Of a stretch of 64,000 bases of DNA, positions 26,076-35,393 are shown piece after piece; the stretch's first letter is position 1, and each line of letters opens with the position of its first letter. The notes beneath the pieces are model-generated. The model had not been told where the DNA came from. It saw only the letters and a list, made by a program, of their open reading frames with translations, and ran no database searches. The translations under genes and the position numbers were made by a program. The stretch comes from Maricaulis sp036231565. Its GTDB lineage: Bacteria > Pseudomonadota > Alphaproteobacteria > Caulobacterales > Maricaulaceae. The stretch covers positions 1 through 64,000 of the forward strand of contig JAZAHA010000037.1 of the NCBI GenBank assembly GCA_036231565.1, given 5' to 3'.

Positions 26076-27214
26076 AGCACGGCCTCGTAGCAGGCGCGGG
26101 CGGCATCGAGCGTCATCTCGCGCGGATTATTGACCAGAAGGCGCTGCACCTTCATCGCATCCTCGGCGAGGCGCGGCAGATCATTGTGGCTGACACCGAC
26201 CTGGCTCAGTCGCGTCTCGATCTTCACGGCGTCCGCGATGCGCTCCATCTCCTCGACCAGGGCCGCCGCGCCGGGATTTTTCAGGCCGATATGCGCCGAC
26301 ATCTCGGCATAGAGCGGATCGGCGATATCGGCATTGTAGCGCAACACCGGCGGCAGCATCAGCGAGTTGGACAGCCCGTGCGGCACGTGGAAGATCCCGC
26401 CCAGCGGATAGGCCAGCGCGTGCACCGCGCCCACCGGCGCATTGGCAAAGGCCTGCCCGGCCAGGAGCGCACCCAGCAGCATGTCCTCGCGGGCTTGTGT
26501 ATCCTGACCGTCGGTGCAGGCGCGCTCGATCGCGCCGTGCAGTTTCTTGAGGCCCGCCAGCGCCAGGGCGTCGGAAATCGGGTTCTTCTCGATCTTCGAG
26601 GTATAGGCCTCGATGCAGTGGACCATGGCGTCGATACCGGTCGCGGCGGTCACGGCCCGCGGCAAGCCATAGGTCAGCGCAGCATCCAGCACGGCCAGGT
26701 CGGCATAGAGCGCCGGATCATTGACGCCCATCTTGGATGTTTCGCCCACCGTCACCACCGAAATCGGCGTGACTTCAGAGCCCGTGCCCGCCGTGGTCGG
26801 GATCAGGATCAGCGGCAGCCGGCCGCCACGCACCTTGTTGACGCCGTACATGTCGGCCAGGGGCTGGTCCGTGCCCAGCAACAGCGCGACCAGCTTGGCG
26901 GTATCCATGGACGACCCGCCCCCGAAACCGATCACCAGTTCCGCACCGAATTCGCGCGCCGCATTAACCGTGGCGAGAACCCGGTCTTCCGGCGGGTCGG
27001 CGACGACGCTGTCATCGATCGCGACCGTGAGGCCGGCCTCTTCCAGTCCCGCGACGGCCGTATCGAGCAGCCCCAGAGCGTGTACGCCCTTGTCGGTAAC
27101 CAGGAAAATACGCTTTCGCGCGCCGATGAGCGGGGCAGCGATTGCGGCCAGCCGCCCGGCCGAGCCGGGACCCGAATGAATATGCGGAACGGTGCGGAAA
27201 TCGAAGGATGCCAT
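26072..27214 (-). CDS. iron-containing alcohol dehydrogenase
   Basis: A 380-residue group III (iron-dependent) alcohol dehydrogenase. Motifs: GFGGGSSMDTAKLVAL (NAD site), PTTAGTGSEVTPISVV, and metal ligands in DAMVHCIEAYTS (Asp/His) and HALAYPLGGIFHVPHGLSN (His, His). Substrate could be a primary alcohol, 1,3-propanediol type, or a hydroxyacid such as 4-hydroxybutyrate. The chosen start gives the family N-terminus MASFDFRTVPHIHSGPG. It heads an overlapping unit with the thioesterase, hinting at a shared acyl or alcohol pathway. Confidence 0.9.
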   Translation of the reverse strand: MASFDFRTVPHIHSGPGSAGRLAAIAAPLIGARKRIFLVTDKGVHALGLLDTAVAGLEEAGLTVAIDDSVVADPPEDRVLATVNAAREFGAELVIGFGGGSSMDTAKLVALLLGTDQPLADMYGVNKVRGGRLPLILIPTTAGTGSEVTPISVVTVGETSKMGVNDPALYADLAVLDAALTYGLPRAVTAATGIDAMVHCIEAYTSKIEKNPISDALALAGLKKLHGAIERACTDGQDTQAREDMLLGALLAGQAFANAPVGAVHALAYPLGGIFHVPHGLSNSLMLPPVLRYNADIADPLYAEMSAHIGLKNPGAAALVEEMERIADAVKIETRLSQVGVSHNDLPRLAEDAMKVQRLLVNNPREMTLDAARACYEAVL

Positions 27215-27472
27215 GGCTGGCAACTCCCAGTTACAGTTAACGGTATGCTGCAGACGCTCACATGGTTGAACCTCAGCACGCGCTTGGCAAGGCCGGATGG
27301 CGGTTCCCGGGTGCAAGGCCCTGTTTTCGCGAGACCTTGATTGACCTTTCGAAGAAACGGTGTGGGTCCTTCCCTTCCGTCCGGCGGGGCTAATTTTGAA
27401 ATACTGGAGACGCGCAAACCCGGTTCGTAACTTCCAGGCTTGAGAAAATAATATGTGTATGGGTGTAGTGGT

Positions 27473-27856
27473 ATGACGATCAGGGTGAACCTGATTGAGA
27501 ACGGGCGTTTCGCTGAAATTCTGTCAGACGGGCATGTGACGCGGCGGGAAGCCGGCTGGGCGACGGAGCGGGTGCGTGAAATGGTCGAGGCTGGCGAGAT
27601 CGTCGCCATCCTCGCCGACAGCAGCGATACCGAACGCCAGGTCTCTCCCCTTCTCTCCGGTGAATTGATCGAGAGCTTCTTGCTCGCAATCGGCACGAGC
27701 GTGCCGGTCGCCTATGTCTGGCCGACGCGCTGGACCGAGACCTATTTCGCGCGTGTCCGCGAACATGTCGGAGAGCTTCCGGCTTCGGCCGGCTATTTCG
27801 GCAAACGCGAGGACGCCCTGGACTGGCTGCGCGCGAAGAGCCGCGCGGACGCCTGA
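27473..27856 (+). CDS. small protein of unknown function (possible SpoIIAA-like fold)
   Basis: A 127-residue soluble protein, divergent from the alcohol dehydrogenase gene across a 258-base gap in which I see no other gene. It has an EAGWATERVREMVEAGE helix, IVAILADSS strand, and a C-terminal FGKREDALDWLRAKS, a pattern similar to the ending of SpoIIAA-like/STAS proteins, which often close with A-L-x-W-L. I cannot confirm that family. The ATG has only a weak ribosome site (GGTGTAGTGG). It faces mmsA, 31 bases away, in convergent orientation. Confidence 0.6.
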   Translation: MTIRVNLIENGRFAEILSDGHVTRREAGWATERVREMVEAGEIVAILADSSDTERQVSPLLSGELIESFLLAIGTSVPVAYVWPTRWTETYFARVREHVGELPASAGYFGKREDALDWLRAKSRADA

Positions 27857-27887
27857 CGACGGCGCCCGCGCAAGCCGGACCTGTGGA

Positions 27888-29387
27888 TCAGTTCATCGTC
27901 GGGATGACAAAGGCCTGGTCACCGATATCGCCGGTGGGCCAGCGCTGGGTCACCGTCTTGATCTTGGTGAAGAAGCGGATGCCGTCCGTGCCGTACTGGT
28001 TGGTGTCGGTGAAGGCCGAGCGCTTCCAGCCGCCGAAGGAGTGGTAGGCGACCGGCACCGGGATCGGCACATTGATGCCGACCATGCCGACCTGCACCTT
28101 CTTGGCAAACTCGCGCGCGGCCAGACCATTGCGGGTGAAGATCGCGACGCCATTGCCGTACTGGTGTTCAGACGGCAGATGCGCCGCTTCGTCCAGGCTC
28201 TCGGCCCGCACGACCTGCAGCACCGGGCCGAAAATCTCTTCCTGATAGGAGGTCATGGACGGCTTCACATGATCGAACAGGCTCGGCCCGATGAAGAAGC
28301 CCTTCTCATGGCCCTGCAGTTCGAAACCGCGGCCGTCGAGCAGCAGCTCGGCGCCCTCGTCGACACCGGTCTGGATCCATTTCTCGATCGAGGCGCGGTG
28401 GGCCGAGGAGACGACCGGACCGTAATGCGCGTCCGCGTCTGTCGACACACCCACGCGAAGCTTGGCCGCCTCTTCCTTGATACGCGCGACAAACGCGTCG
28501 GCGGTATCCTTGCCGACCGGCACGGCAACCGGCAGTGCCATACAGCGTTCGCCGGCCGAGCCGAAAGCCGCGCCGAGGAAGTCGTTGACGACCTGGTCCA
28601 TGTCGGCGTCGGGCATGATGATGCCATGGTTCTTGGCCCCGCCCATCGCCTGGAAGCGCTTGCCCTGCTCGGCACAGGTGCGGGCGATGTAGTGAGCGAT
28701 GTTCGACGAGCCGACGAAGGACACCGCCTTGATGTCGTCATTGTGCAGCAGCGCGTCGACCGCGCTCTTGTCGCCATGCACGACCTGCAGCACGCCCTCG
28801 GGCAGGCCGGCCTCGATCATCAGCTCGGCCAGGCGCACCGGCACGGACGGGTCTTTCTCGGACGGTTTCAGGATCATGGCATTGCCGGTGGCGAGCGCCA
28901 TGCCCATGAACCACATCGGGATCATGGCCGGAAAGTTGAACGGCGAGATGCCCGCGACCACGCCCAGCGGCTGGCGCATGGAATAGACATCGATCCCCGT
29001 GCCGGCGCTCTCGGTGTATTCGCCCTTCATCAGGTGCGGTACGCCGCAGGCGAACTCGATCACTTCCAGACCGCGGATCAGGTCGCCCTTGGCATCCGCG
29101 ATCACCTTGCCATGCTCGGAGGAGAGGAGATGGGCGAGCTCGTCCATTTCCGCCTCGACCAGGGACTTGTAGGTCATCAGCACGCGGGCCCGGCGCTGCG
29201 GGTTCATCGCAGCCCATTCGATCTGCGCGGCCTTGGCGGTTTCGACCGCCTTGGCGACCTCGTCGGGGGTGGCGAACTGGACGCGGGCCTGCACCTCGCC
29301 CGTATTCGGATTGAACACGTCACCGAACTGGCCGGACGTCCCCTTGAAGGTCTTGCCGTCAATGAAGTGGTGGATTTCACGCGTCAT
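27888..29387 (-). CDS. mmsA: methylmalonate-semialdehyde dehydrogenase (CoA-acylating)
   Basis: A 499-residue ALDH superfamily enzyme of the MmsA branch, converting methylmalonate or malonate semialdehyde plus CoA to propionyl-CoA or acetyl-CoA in valine and beta-alanine/inositol catabolism. Typical features are HHFIDGKTFKGTSG at the start, SPFNFPAMIPMWFMGMALA, FVGSSNIAHYI, the nucleophile in FGSAGERCMALPVAVPVG, and the C-terminal RFFTKIKTVTQRWP. The start at 29387 follows the family; the upstream 61 codons lack similarity. The autotransporter gene is divergent from it, sharing a 201-base upstream region. Confidence 0.95.
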   Translation of the reverse strand: MTREIHHFIDGKTFKGTSGQFGDVFNPNTGEVQARVQFATPDEVAKAVETAKAAQIEWAAMNPQRRARVLMTYKSLVEAEMDELAHLLSSEHGKVIADAKGDLIRGLEVIEFACGVPHLMKGEYTESAGTGIDVYSMRQPLGVVAGISPFNFPAMIPMWFMGMALATGNAMILKPSEKDPSVPVRLAELMIEAGLPEGVLQVVHGDKSAVDALLHNDDIKAVSFVGSSNIAHYIARTCAEQGKRFQAMGGAKNHGIIMPDADMDQVVNDFLGAAFGSAGERCMALPVAVPVGKDTADAFVARIKEEAAKLRVGVSTDADAHYGPVVSSAHRASIEKWIQTGVDEGAELLLDGRGFELQGHEKGFFIGPSLFDHVKPSMTSYQEEIFGPVLQVVRAESLDEAAHLPSEHQYGNGVAIFTRNGLAAREFAKKVQVGMVGINVPIPVPVAYHSFGGWKRSAFTDTNQYGTDGIRFFTKIKTVTQRWPTGDIGDQAFVIPTMN

Positions 29388-29511
29388 GATCTCACTCCCG
29401 ATGGATGGATGCCGGGCGGTCTGCCGCCGTCCGTTCTGGCGCTGACTTAGTATGTGCAGAGGGGCGTGTCGAGGCGGGCGCCTGTCCGGCAGCTGTAGCC
29501 AATCTGCCCTG

Positions 29512-29539
29512 TTGCGTTTCGCGTCTTGTTTTCTAATCT
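29512..29539 (+). promoter_or_regulatory. possible sigma70-like promoter of the autotransporter gene
   Basis: TTGCGT at 29512-29517 and TAATCT at 29534-29539 are separated by 16 bases and lie about 50 bases before the ATG at 29589. Both boxes fit the housekeeping consensus moderately. This is a by-eye call. Confidence 0.35.
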
Positions 29540-29588
29540 GTACCAGGACGCGCATGTCGCGCGGTATCAACTTGAGGGGACACGCAAC

Positions 29589-32500
29589 ATGACAGATTCA
29601 AGCACCCGGTCCTGGCGGTCGCTGATGACCTCCACAGCCTCGGCAATCGCCCTTGCGACTGCCTGTGCCGTCACCACAATCGCTCCGGCGAGCGCGATCC
29701 CCTACCGCGACGATGTCGGCGATGAGGGCTCGCAGGACTTCGCGCTCGGCTGGGACGGGGTGGTCCAGATCTACCTTTGGGAACAGGCCTCGGGTAGCAT
29801 CTATTTCAACTGCACCGGCTCCCTGATCAACGCGCGCACCGTCCTCACCGCCGCACACTGTTTCAACGACCTGAGTTCAGAGTCTTACGGCTTCGGCGGC
29901 AGCTATGTTCCTATTGTTGCCTATGGTCCGGACACGTTCGACGCCCTGTTCAACTGGATCAATACGGGCAGCCAGTTCGTCGACGATCTCAACGGGATGA
30001 CCTTCGCCGTCGATACCATTATCCACCCGGACGGAGCCGTCGATGGCTATCCCTTCCCGGCGTCGGATGTGGCGATGCTGTCGCTCCTAGACCCGCTCTA
30101 CACGCTGCCGACCTACGGCATGCTGTTCAGCCCGGTTCCGGCAGAAGTCCTGGAAGGAGGCGTTCTGGTCAACCAGATCGGCTACGGGACATCGCACGCG
30201 GGCTCGACCGATATCGGTGGCATCGACGGCAAGCGGCGCGCCGGCGAGAACATGCTCGGCCTGCTCGCCTCGCAAAGCGATTTCTTCCAGGCTCTCGCCC
30301 GTAACGAGGGTGCCGGCTCCTCATTTCCGTCCGACAACCAGCTCCTGTACTGGACCGATTTCGACCTGCCGGGACGCACCGGCGAGTGCACGCGCGGCGC
30401 CGACCCGGTCTTGGCTCTCGACGACAGCATCACCTGCTCAGACTGGGACGGCTTCTCCGGCGTGTTCCTGGACGATGACACGCTGGTCCTGCCGGGGCCC
30501 AGCATCGATTATTTCCCCGGTGATGCCCTCGATAATGAGGTCGCGACAGGCGGCGGCGATTCCGGCGGCCCGCTTATGGCGATGAACATCTACGGAAGTC
30601 CGCTCATTCTCGGCGTGTTGTCCGGTGGATTCCTGCCCGGCTTTTTCCACGCCTCGGGGCAGGTATACGGCGAAGTCAGCTACTACAACCCGCTGTTCTC
30701 GGTGCACGACTTCATTTCCGAGAACAATCCTTACAAATACGTCTCCGCCGTGGGCGGCGACGGCGTGTGGAGCGATCCGAGCCACTGGGTCCAGACGCTT
30801 GACCCGAACTATTTCATCTATCGTGACGGCGAGATCGTGAACGGTCTGCCCGACACGCCGGAAGAGGGCGTCGGCGGCACAAGGCCGATCTGGGGCGATG
30901 TGTTCGACACCGATGTCGGCGAGTACGACACGGCCGACAATCCGTCGGCCGGCGCGCAGACCGAAAGCGCCATCGCGACTGACATGACCGCCAGCGGCCA
31001 TGTCGCCGATGCTGCCGGTCTGCTCGGCAGCCGCACCGCGCATACCGTCGCCGGCAATGCCGGCACCGCACCGCTCGCAGCGCTCACCGGCCCCGGGTCG
31101 ACCGGATTCGTGCCCGACAACTTCTACGGCATCATCGGCACCGAGTTCGAAAATCCGGCCCAGTTTTTCGAAGTCACGCTGGACGCGGCCGGCACGACGA
31201 CGCTCGACATGAATGTCGAAATCGACAAGCTGACCATCCGGAGCAGCGATGCAGCGCTGGATATCGCCGATGGCTTCGAGATGTTCTCGCTGATCAATAC
31301 CGAGGTCTTTGCCGGCGGGCTGAATGTCGACGGGCACCTCCTGTCGCGCGAGCTCGTGCTGTGGGGGGGCCAGCTGACCGGCAACGGTCTGGTCACCCTG
31401 TTCGAGCCGAACCTGCTGCAGGGAAATCTCACCTTCCAGCGCGGCACGCTGTTCAACATTGCGGGTACCATCAATCCGGGCGCGATCGGCGATACCGGCA
31501 CGCTGAGCATTGCCGGTGACTATGTGCAGTCCTCGGCCGGTCTGCTGGTGATCGAGTACGATGCCAACAATACCGACCTGCTGCGCGTCAGCGGCGATGC
31601 CTCGCTCGCCGGGGGGCTCGGCTTCGTCCCGCTGGGCGGCGCCCTGCCCCGCTATGGCGACGGCGGCACCTTCCTCTCGGTGAACGGCACCACGATCGGC
31701 GAATTCCAGGCAATCGACCTGCCCGGCGTGCTGCGTCCGGTGGTGACCTATGCCAACGGCCAGGCCAGCTTCTCGCTGCAGGCCCAGGAATTCTTCACCC
31801 AGACCAGTTTCACCAACCACTTCCAGGCCAATCTGGCGGCCGCGCTCGATGACGCGCGTGACACGGATTATGACGCGCTGGCCGATCTTTACGGCCCGCT
31901 CGACCTGCTCGGCGGCACGACGCTGAACAGCGCCTTCGACTCGCTGGCACCCTATGAAGCGGTGATGTTCGATCGTACCGCCCGCACCCATGTCGGGGCC
32001 CTGAACGCCGCCCTGATGGGGCAGCTGGGCGGCCAGTTCGGCGGCACAGCCGGCGAACTGAATACCGCCCTCAACGCAGCCGAACGCCAGATCAACGGCT
32101 TCGCCGACACGCAGTCGCTCGGCGGCGCCAAATCGCTCTTCCGGCGTGTGCTCGGTGTCGGTGAAACCGGCACGGACCGCGAAAGCGGTGTGCGCTTCTT
32201 CGGCGATATCGGCCTGCTGCACGGCACGGCCGAACTCATCTATGGCACCGGCGAAGCCGATATCAACGGCCACTTCACCCTTCTGGGCGTGGAGGCCACG
32301 CTGGGGTCGGGCTGGTCGGCCGGCCTCGCACTGGGTCTGGCCAACAGCGAGTCGGATTCACCCGACACGCTGGGCCGGATCCGCACGGATGCCGAAACGG
32401 CTCAGATCTCGGCCTTTGCCAGCTATCGCGGCGAGCGCATGTCGGTGACCGGCTTCCTGAACACCGCCGAGATCGAGAACGACGCCATCCGCGCCGTCAA

Positions 32501-33020
32501 TCTGGGCGGGATGGGCACCGGGTCGACGGCCCAGCACGATGCGAGCAGCACCGGTGGCGGCATCACGTTCGAATACGACCTCTCCGGCCCGGATGCCGAT
32601 ATGCGGATCATCCCGACGGCCAGCCTGGAGTATGCGTCCTTCGACTTCGACGCCTTCACCACCCAGGCCGGGGCGGCCAGCCTCAATGTCTCCGCCCGCG
32701 ATACCGACAGCCTCATCGCCCGTCTCGGAACGGCTTTCGTGATGAGCGCGTCGAACTGGCGCCCCATCGCCTATCTCGGTGTGGCCCAGGAACTGGGTGA
32801 TGGCAGCGAGTACTACAGCGCCGCCTTCGCGAGTGCGCCATCGGTCAGCTTCGGAACTGCCGGCGATATCTCGCTCGACACGTTCTGGATCGAGGCGGGC
32901 TTCGGCGTCGAACACGAGTTCAACAATGGCTCGACGCTCGCCATCGCCTACCGCACCGAAATGAATCGCGACTATCTGGACGTCCAGGGCGCGACCCTCT
33001 CCTACTCGATGCCGTTCTGA
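29589..33020 (+). CDS. serine-protease autotransporter (type Va)
   Basis: A 1143-residue secreted protein. It begins with a long signal peptide ending near APASA (residues 31-36). A trypsin-like passenger follows, with catalytic His90 (LTAAHCFND), Asp160 (PASDVAMLSL) and Ser325 (GGGDSGGPL). Residues from about 440 to 770 hold low-identity repeated beta-strand material of the autotransporter passenger kind (GLNVDGHLLSRELVLWGGQLTGN). The last about 265 residues form the beta-barrel, ending in the outer-membrane signature Y-S-M-P-F. The ATG at 29589 is preferred, with GAGGGG before it. It is a self-contained secretion unit; the substrate is unknown. Confidence 0.92.
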   Translation: MTDSSTRSWRSLMTSTASAIALATACAVTTIAPASAIPYRDDVGDEGSQDFALGWDGVVQIYLWEQASGSIYFNCTGSLINARTVLTAAHCFNDLSSESYGFGGSYVPIVAYGPDTFDALFNWINTGSQFVDDLNGMTFAVDTIIHPDGAVDGYPFPASDVAMLSLLDPLYTLPTYGMLFSPVPAEVLEGGVLVNQIGYGTSHAGSTDIGGIDGKRRAGENMLGLLASQSDFFQALARNEGAGSSFPSDNQLLYWTDFDLPGRTGECTRGADPVLALDDSITCSDWDGFSGVFLDDDTLVLPGPSIDYFPGDALDNEVATGGGDSGGPLMAMNIYGSPLILGVLSGGFLPGFFHASGQVYGEVSYYNPLFSVHDFISENNPYKYVSAVGGDGVWSDPSHWVQTLDPNYFIYRDGEIVNGLPDTPEEGVGGTRPIWGDVFDTDVGEYDTADNPSAGAQTESAIATDMTASGHVADAAGLLGSRTAHTVAGNAGTAPLAALTGPGSTGFVPDNFYGIIGTEFENPAQFFEVTLDAAGTTTLDMNVEIDKLTIRSSDAALDIADGFEMFSLINTEVFAGGLNVDGHLLSRELVLWGGQLTGNGLVTLFEPNLLQGNLTFQRGTLFNIAGTINPGAIGDTGTLSIAGDYVQSSAGLLVIEYDANNTDLLRVSGDASLAGGLGFVPLGGALPRYGDGGTFLSVNGTTIGEFQAIDLPGVLRPVVTYANGQASFSLQAQEFFTQTSFTNHFQANLAAALDDARDTDYDALADLYGPLDLLGGTTLNSAFDSLAPYEAVMFDRTARTHVGALNAALMGQLGGQFGGTAGELNTALNAAERQINGFADTQSLGGAKSLFRRVLGVGETGTDRESGVRFFGDIGLLHGTAELIYGTGEADINGHFTLLGVEATLGSGWSAGLALGLANSESDSPDTLGRIRTDAETAQISAFASYRGERMSVTGFLNTAEIENDAIRAVNLGGMGTGSTAQHDASSTGGGITFEYDLSGPDADMRIIPTASLEYASFDFDAFTTQAGAASLNVSARDTDSLIARLGTAFVMSASNWRPIAYLGVAQELGDGSEYYSAAFASAPSVSFGTAGDISLDTFWIEAGFGVEHEFNNGSTLAIAYRTEMNRDYLDVQGATLSYSMPF

Positions 33021-33042
33021 CGCCCTTCATTGTGGCAGAAGG

Positions 33043-33070
33043 AACCCCGGCCCTTCCCAGGGCCGGGGTT
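33043..33070 (+). terminator. intrinsic terminator after the autotransporter gene
   Basis: A perfect 12-bp stem AACCCCGGCCCT (33043-33054) with AGGGCCGGGGTT (33059-33070), a 4-base loop, then TCCTTTG on the plus strand. It may also end the convergent ArsR transcript, whose stop is at 33122. Confidence 0.8.
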
Positions 33071-33121
33071 TCCTTTGTCCGTCCGGTGTGAAAACGGCTG
33101 CGAGCCAGGCCGGTCCCCGCG

Positions 33122-33469
33122 TCAGGACGCTTCCATCAGCGCTGCAGCGGCCGCGGCTTCCTCGTCGGTCCCGGTGAGCTCCGGGCGGCCGTGACAGCAT
33201 ACATCGACGAAATAGCGCACCAGGCGGCGCGTACCTTCCGGGTTCAGCGAGTAAAGCATGAAGCGGGAACGGCGTTCAGCCTTGATCAGGCCGGCACGTT
33301 CCAGCGTCTGCAGATGTCCGGTCATGGTGGAGGGCGGAATGTCGAAACCATGTGCCAGCTCGCCCGCGGACGCTCGCTGGGGGGCCTGGTCGCAAAGGGT
33401 GCGGAACAGGGCCAGGCGAACGGGATGAGACAGGGCGGCAAAGCCGGAAACAGCGTCACGAGCGGTCAT
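33122..33469 (-). CDS. ArsR-family transcriptional regulator
   Basis: A 115-residue ArsR/SmtB-type winged helix: FAALSHPVRLALFRTLCDQAP, the recognition helix PPSTMTGHLQTLERAGLI, then the wing KAERRSRFMLYSLNPEG and a C-terminal FVDVCCHGRPEL. The C-C-H-G stretch is of the kind seen in ArsR members close to metal- or thiol-linked operons, but no metal site can be claimed. A second ATG gives 12 more residues; the domain begins at the chosen one. Neither start has a good ribosome site. Its target is not evident; no arsenic gene is near. Confidence 0.85.
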   Translation of the reverse strand: MTARDAVSGFAALSHPVRLALFRTLCDQAPQRASAGELAHGFDIPPSTMTGHLQTLERAGLIKAERRSRFMLYSLNPEGTRRLVRYFVDVCCHGRPELTGTDEEAAAAAALMEAS

Positions 33470-33580
33470 GAGGAAGGGGGTAGCCCGCGTCCGTGACCGC
33501 TGCATTCAGGTTCGGTGAAAGTTTTGCGACAACGCATATCGACGCCCGGACGCAACCTCTTCGCCCGGGCGGCCCCGTCG

Positions 33581-34234
33581 TCAGCCTTCCGGGTTCCGGG
33601 TCGGGCGGCGAAACCGGTCAAACAGGCCGGCAAACGGGAACCGACTGACCCCGCGGGCACGGCGGCCCGGCTGCCCGGCAGCCGACAGCGACATCATGGT
33701 GCGGACGGTATCGACAGGCATGGCCTTGCGGAACACGGCCGCGTCTCCGCAGCGCCGTTCCTGCAGTACCCAGGCCTCGTCCATGGCCAGCGCGTCGGCG
33801 AGACGCGCACCGGCCCCCCTGTTCGCCCCCATGAGGATCAGCACACCGCCCTGGCGCATCGAAGACGACACGTGGCGCCAGTTGGCGGCCATGGCGGGAA
33901 AGCCGGTTTCGGCGCCGAAAATGGCCACATCGATGGGACGCTCCGCGGCGCCCGGGCGGGCCGCAAGACCACCGCGCAAGGCATCGGTGGGAATGCCACG
34001 GCGCTCGCAGACCGCCTGCAGGGACTCGATGGCGGCAACCGGGGCCACTATCTCGTGGCCCGCCCCGCGCTGCAGACAGACCGCACCCAGATCGCTTGCG
34101 CCGATCTGCATCGTACGGTCGCCCGGCTTGACCACCATGGCCAGATAGTCGGCCGTCACGTCATCCTGGATACGGGCGCGGCGAGCCGCCAGCTTGCGTG
34201 TCTTGCCGGCCGGCAGTGTCAGGGTTGCGGTCAT
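33581..34234 (-). CDS. unknown protein, Rossmann-like (possible methyltransferase relic)
   Basis: A 217-residue protein. ADYLAMVVKPGDRTMQIGASDLGAVCLQRGAG resembles the SAM-binding motif I region of a class I methyltransferase (strand, then G-A-S), followed by AAIESLQAVCERRGIP, DVAIFGAETGFPAMA (a second strand and acidic position) and GGVLILMGANRGAG (a third strand). The spacing is right for the fold, though the glycine motif is not classic and no catalytic residues can be named. The C-terminus is basic and arginine-rich. Two strand-like motifs and no hydrophobic helix suggest a soluble enzyme. It is divergent from the acyltransferase gene. Confidence 0.55.
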   Translation of the reverse strand: MTATLTLPAGKTRKLAARRARIQDDVTADYLAMVVKPGDRTMQIGASDLGAVCLQRGAGHEIVAPVAAIESLQAVCERRGIPTDALRGGLAARPGAAERPIDVAIFGAETGFPAMAANWRHVSSSMRQGGVLILMGANRGAGARLADALAMDEAWVLQERRCGDAAVFRKAMPVDTVRTMMSLSAAGQPGRRARGVSRFPFAGLFDRFRRPTRNPEG

Positions 34235-34379
34235 GGCGTGTCCCGTTCGTGAACAAGGGGTTAATCCCTGACACGGCCGTCGCAAGCCCCGGGCCAATTC
34301 GTAAACAGCGCGTTAACCCTCTGGGATGTGAACGGCATTTTCCGTTGCACCGGCACGCGTTCGGCGCTTTCGTGGCGGC

Positions 34380-35234
34380 ATGGATGTCATACCCGACCCC
34401 GATACCCCGCTGCCCGCAGACGCCCGCCACGTCGTTGATGCCCTGATCGAGGAGCGCGCACCGCGCCTGATCGGCACGCCGCTCTGGCCGGTGGTCAAGG
34501 CAATCGGCTATCCGCTCCTGGGCTACCGGCGCGCCGTTCATATGGCAGATGCCATCGCTGACCTGTCCGGCACGGACTGCCTGGACTGGGCAGCGGACTA
34601 TCTCGATCTGACCGTACACACGGACGGGCTGGATCATGTCCCCGCCGAGGGCGCCTGCGTGGTCGTGGCCAATCATCCCGGCGGAATCGCCGACGGAATC
34701 GCCCTGTGGGACGCGCTGAAAGCCCGCCGTCCCGACATGCTCTACTTTGCCAATCGCGACGCCCTGCGGGTCTGCCCCGGTCTGGAGGAGCGCATCATCC
34801 CGGTGGAATGGCGCGACACCCAGCGCTCGCGCACGCAGAGCCGCGATGTGCTGCGTCGGGCCATGGAGGCGTTCAAGGATGGCCGCTGCATCGTGATCTT
34901 CCCGTCCGGCCGCATGTCGGAATGGAGCTGGGCGAAGTGGCGGCTGATGGAGAAGCCCTGGCACCCCACCGCGATCAGCCTGGCCCGCAAGTTCAACGCC
35001 CCCGTGGTGCCGCTCGCCGTGCGCCAGCGCATGCCGGTCCTCTACTACGCCCTGGCGCAGGTGAATGAGGAGCTCAAGGACATGACCGTCTTCCAGGGCC
35101 TGATCGACAAGCGGCGCGCGAAGTATCGCCTGCAGTTCGGCCGGCCGATCACCGTCGGCAAGGATGACGGGTCCGACGCCCAGGTGACCCGGATGTTCCG
35201 GGGTATCTGCGAACAGATGGCCTGGCGGTCATAG
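34380..35234 (+). CDS. PlsC-like acyltransferase (LPLAT family)
   Basis: A 284-residue acyltransferase of the glycerophospholipid/hemolysin-like LPLAT group. Block I is VVVANHPGGIADGIAL: the catalytic His and Asp are separated by five residues, as in the NHPFGGLDG subfamily rather than the four of classical PlsC. Block III is IVIFPSGRMSEWSWAKW and the later motif is AVRQRMPVLYYAL. It may acylate a lysophospholipid or an ornithine/sphingolipid precursor. No strong ribosome site is seen before the ATG. The gene is followed by a hairpin (35234-35241 with 35260-35267), then a repeat, then the structured RNA candidate. Confidence 0.82.
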   Translation: MDVIPDPDTPLPADARHVVDALIEERAPRLIGTPLWPVVKAIGYPLLGYRRAVHMADAIADLSGTDCLDWAADYLDLTVHTDGLDHVPAEGACVVVANHPGGIADGIALWDALKARRPDMLYFANRDALRVCPGLEERIIPVEWRDTQRSRTQSRDVLRRAMEAFKDGRCIVIFPSGRMSEWSWAKWRLMEKPWHPTAISLARKFNAPVVPLAVRQRMPVLYYALAQVNEELKDMTVFQGLIDKRRAKYRLQFGRPITVGKDDGSDAQVTRMFRGICEQMAWRS

Positions 35235-35267
35235 AGCAGGGTCGTTTTCTGCGAAATGCCCCTGCTC
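35234..35267 (+). terminator. hairpin overlapping the acyltransferase stop codon
   Basis: GAGCAGGG (35234-35241) pairs with CCCTGCTC (35260-35267) around an 18-base loop that contains TTTT. There is no U-tract after the stem, so termination is uncertain; it could protect the 3' end of the message. Confidence 0.4.
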
Positions 35268-35286
35268 CAGACTCCTGAGCGGTCGC

Positions 35287-35336
35287 GCGATCGAACCGGT
35301 GAACCGGTTTCCACTTCACCTGATCACGCTCCTAGG
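35287..35336. repeat. copy of the GAACCGG/CCGGTTTCCAC dispersed repeat
   Basis: The stretch GCGATCGAACCGGTGAACCGG then TTTCCACTTCACCTGATCACGCTC matches the better copies at 50522-50568 and 50583-50629 (CGAACCGCAAAACCGGTTCCCACTTTTGC). It diverges internally but keeps the GAACC..GGTTTCCACTT core. A partial echo of its end (TTGATCATGCTCTAGG) recurs at 35571-35586, so the RNA candidate between is bracketed by related sequence. Confidence 0.55.
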
Positions 35337-35393
35337 CGCAAAACACCGAAGCACGACTTTTGATTGTATTTGTGTTAGCCTGCCCGCTCCTGT

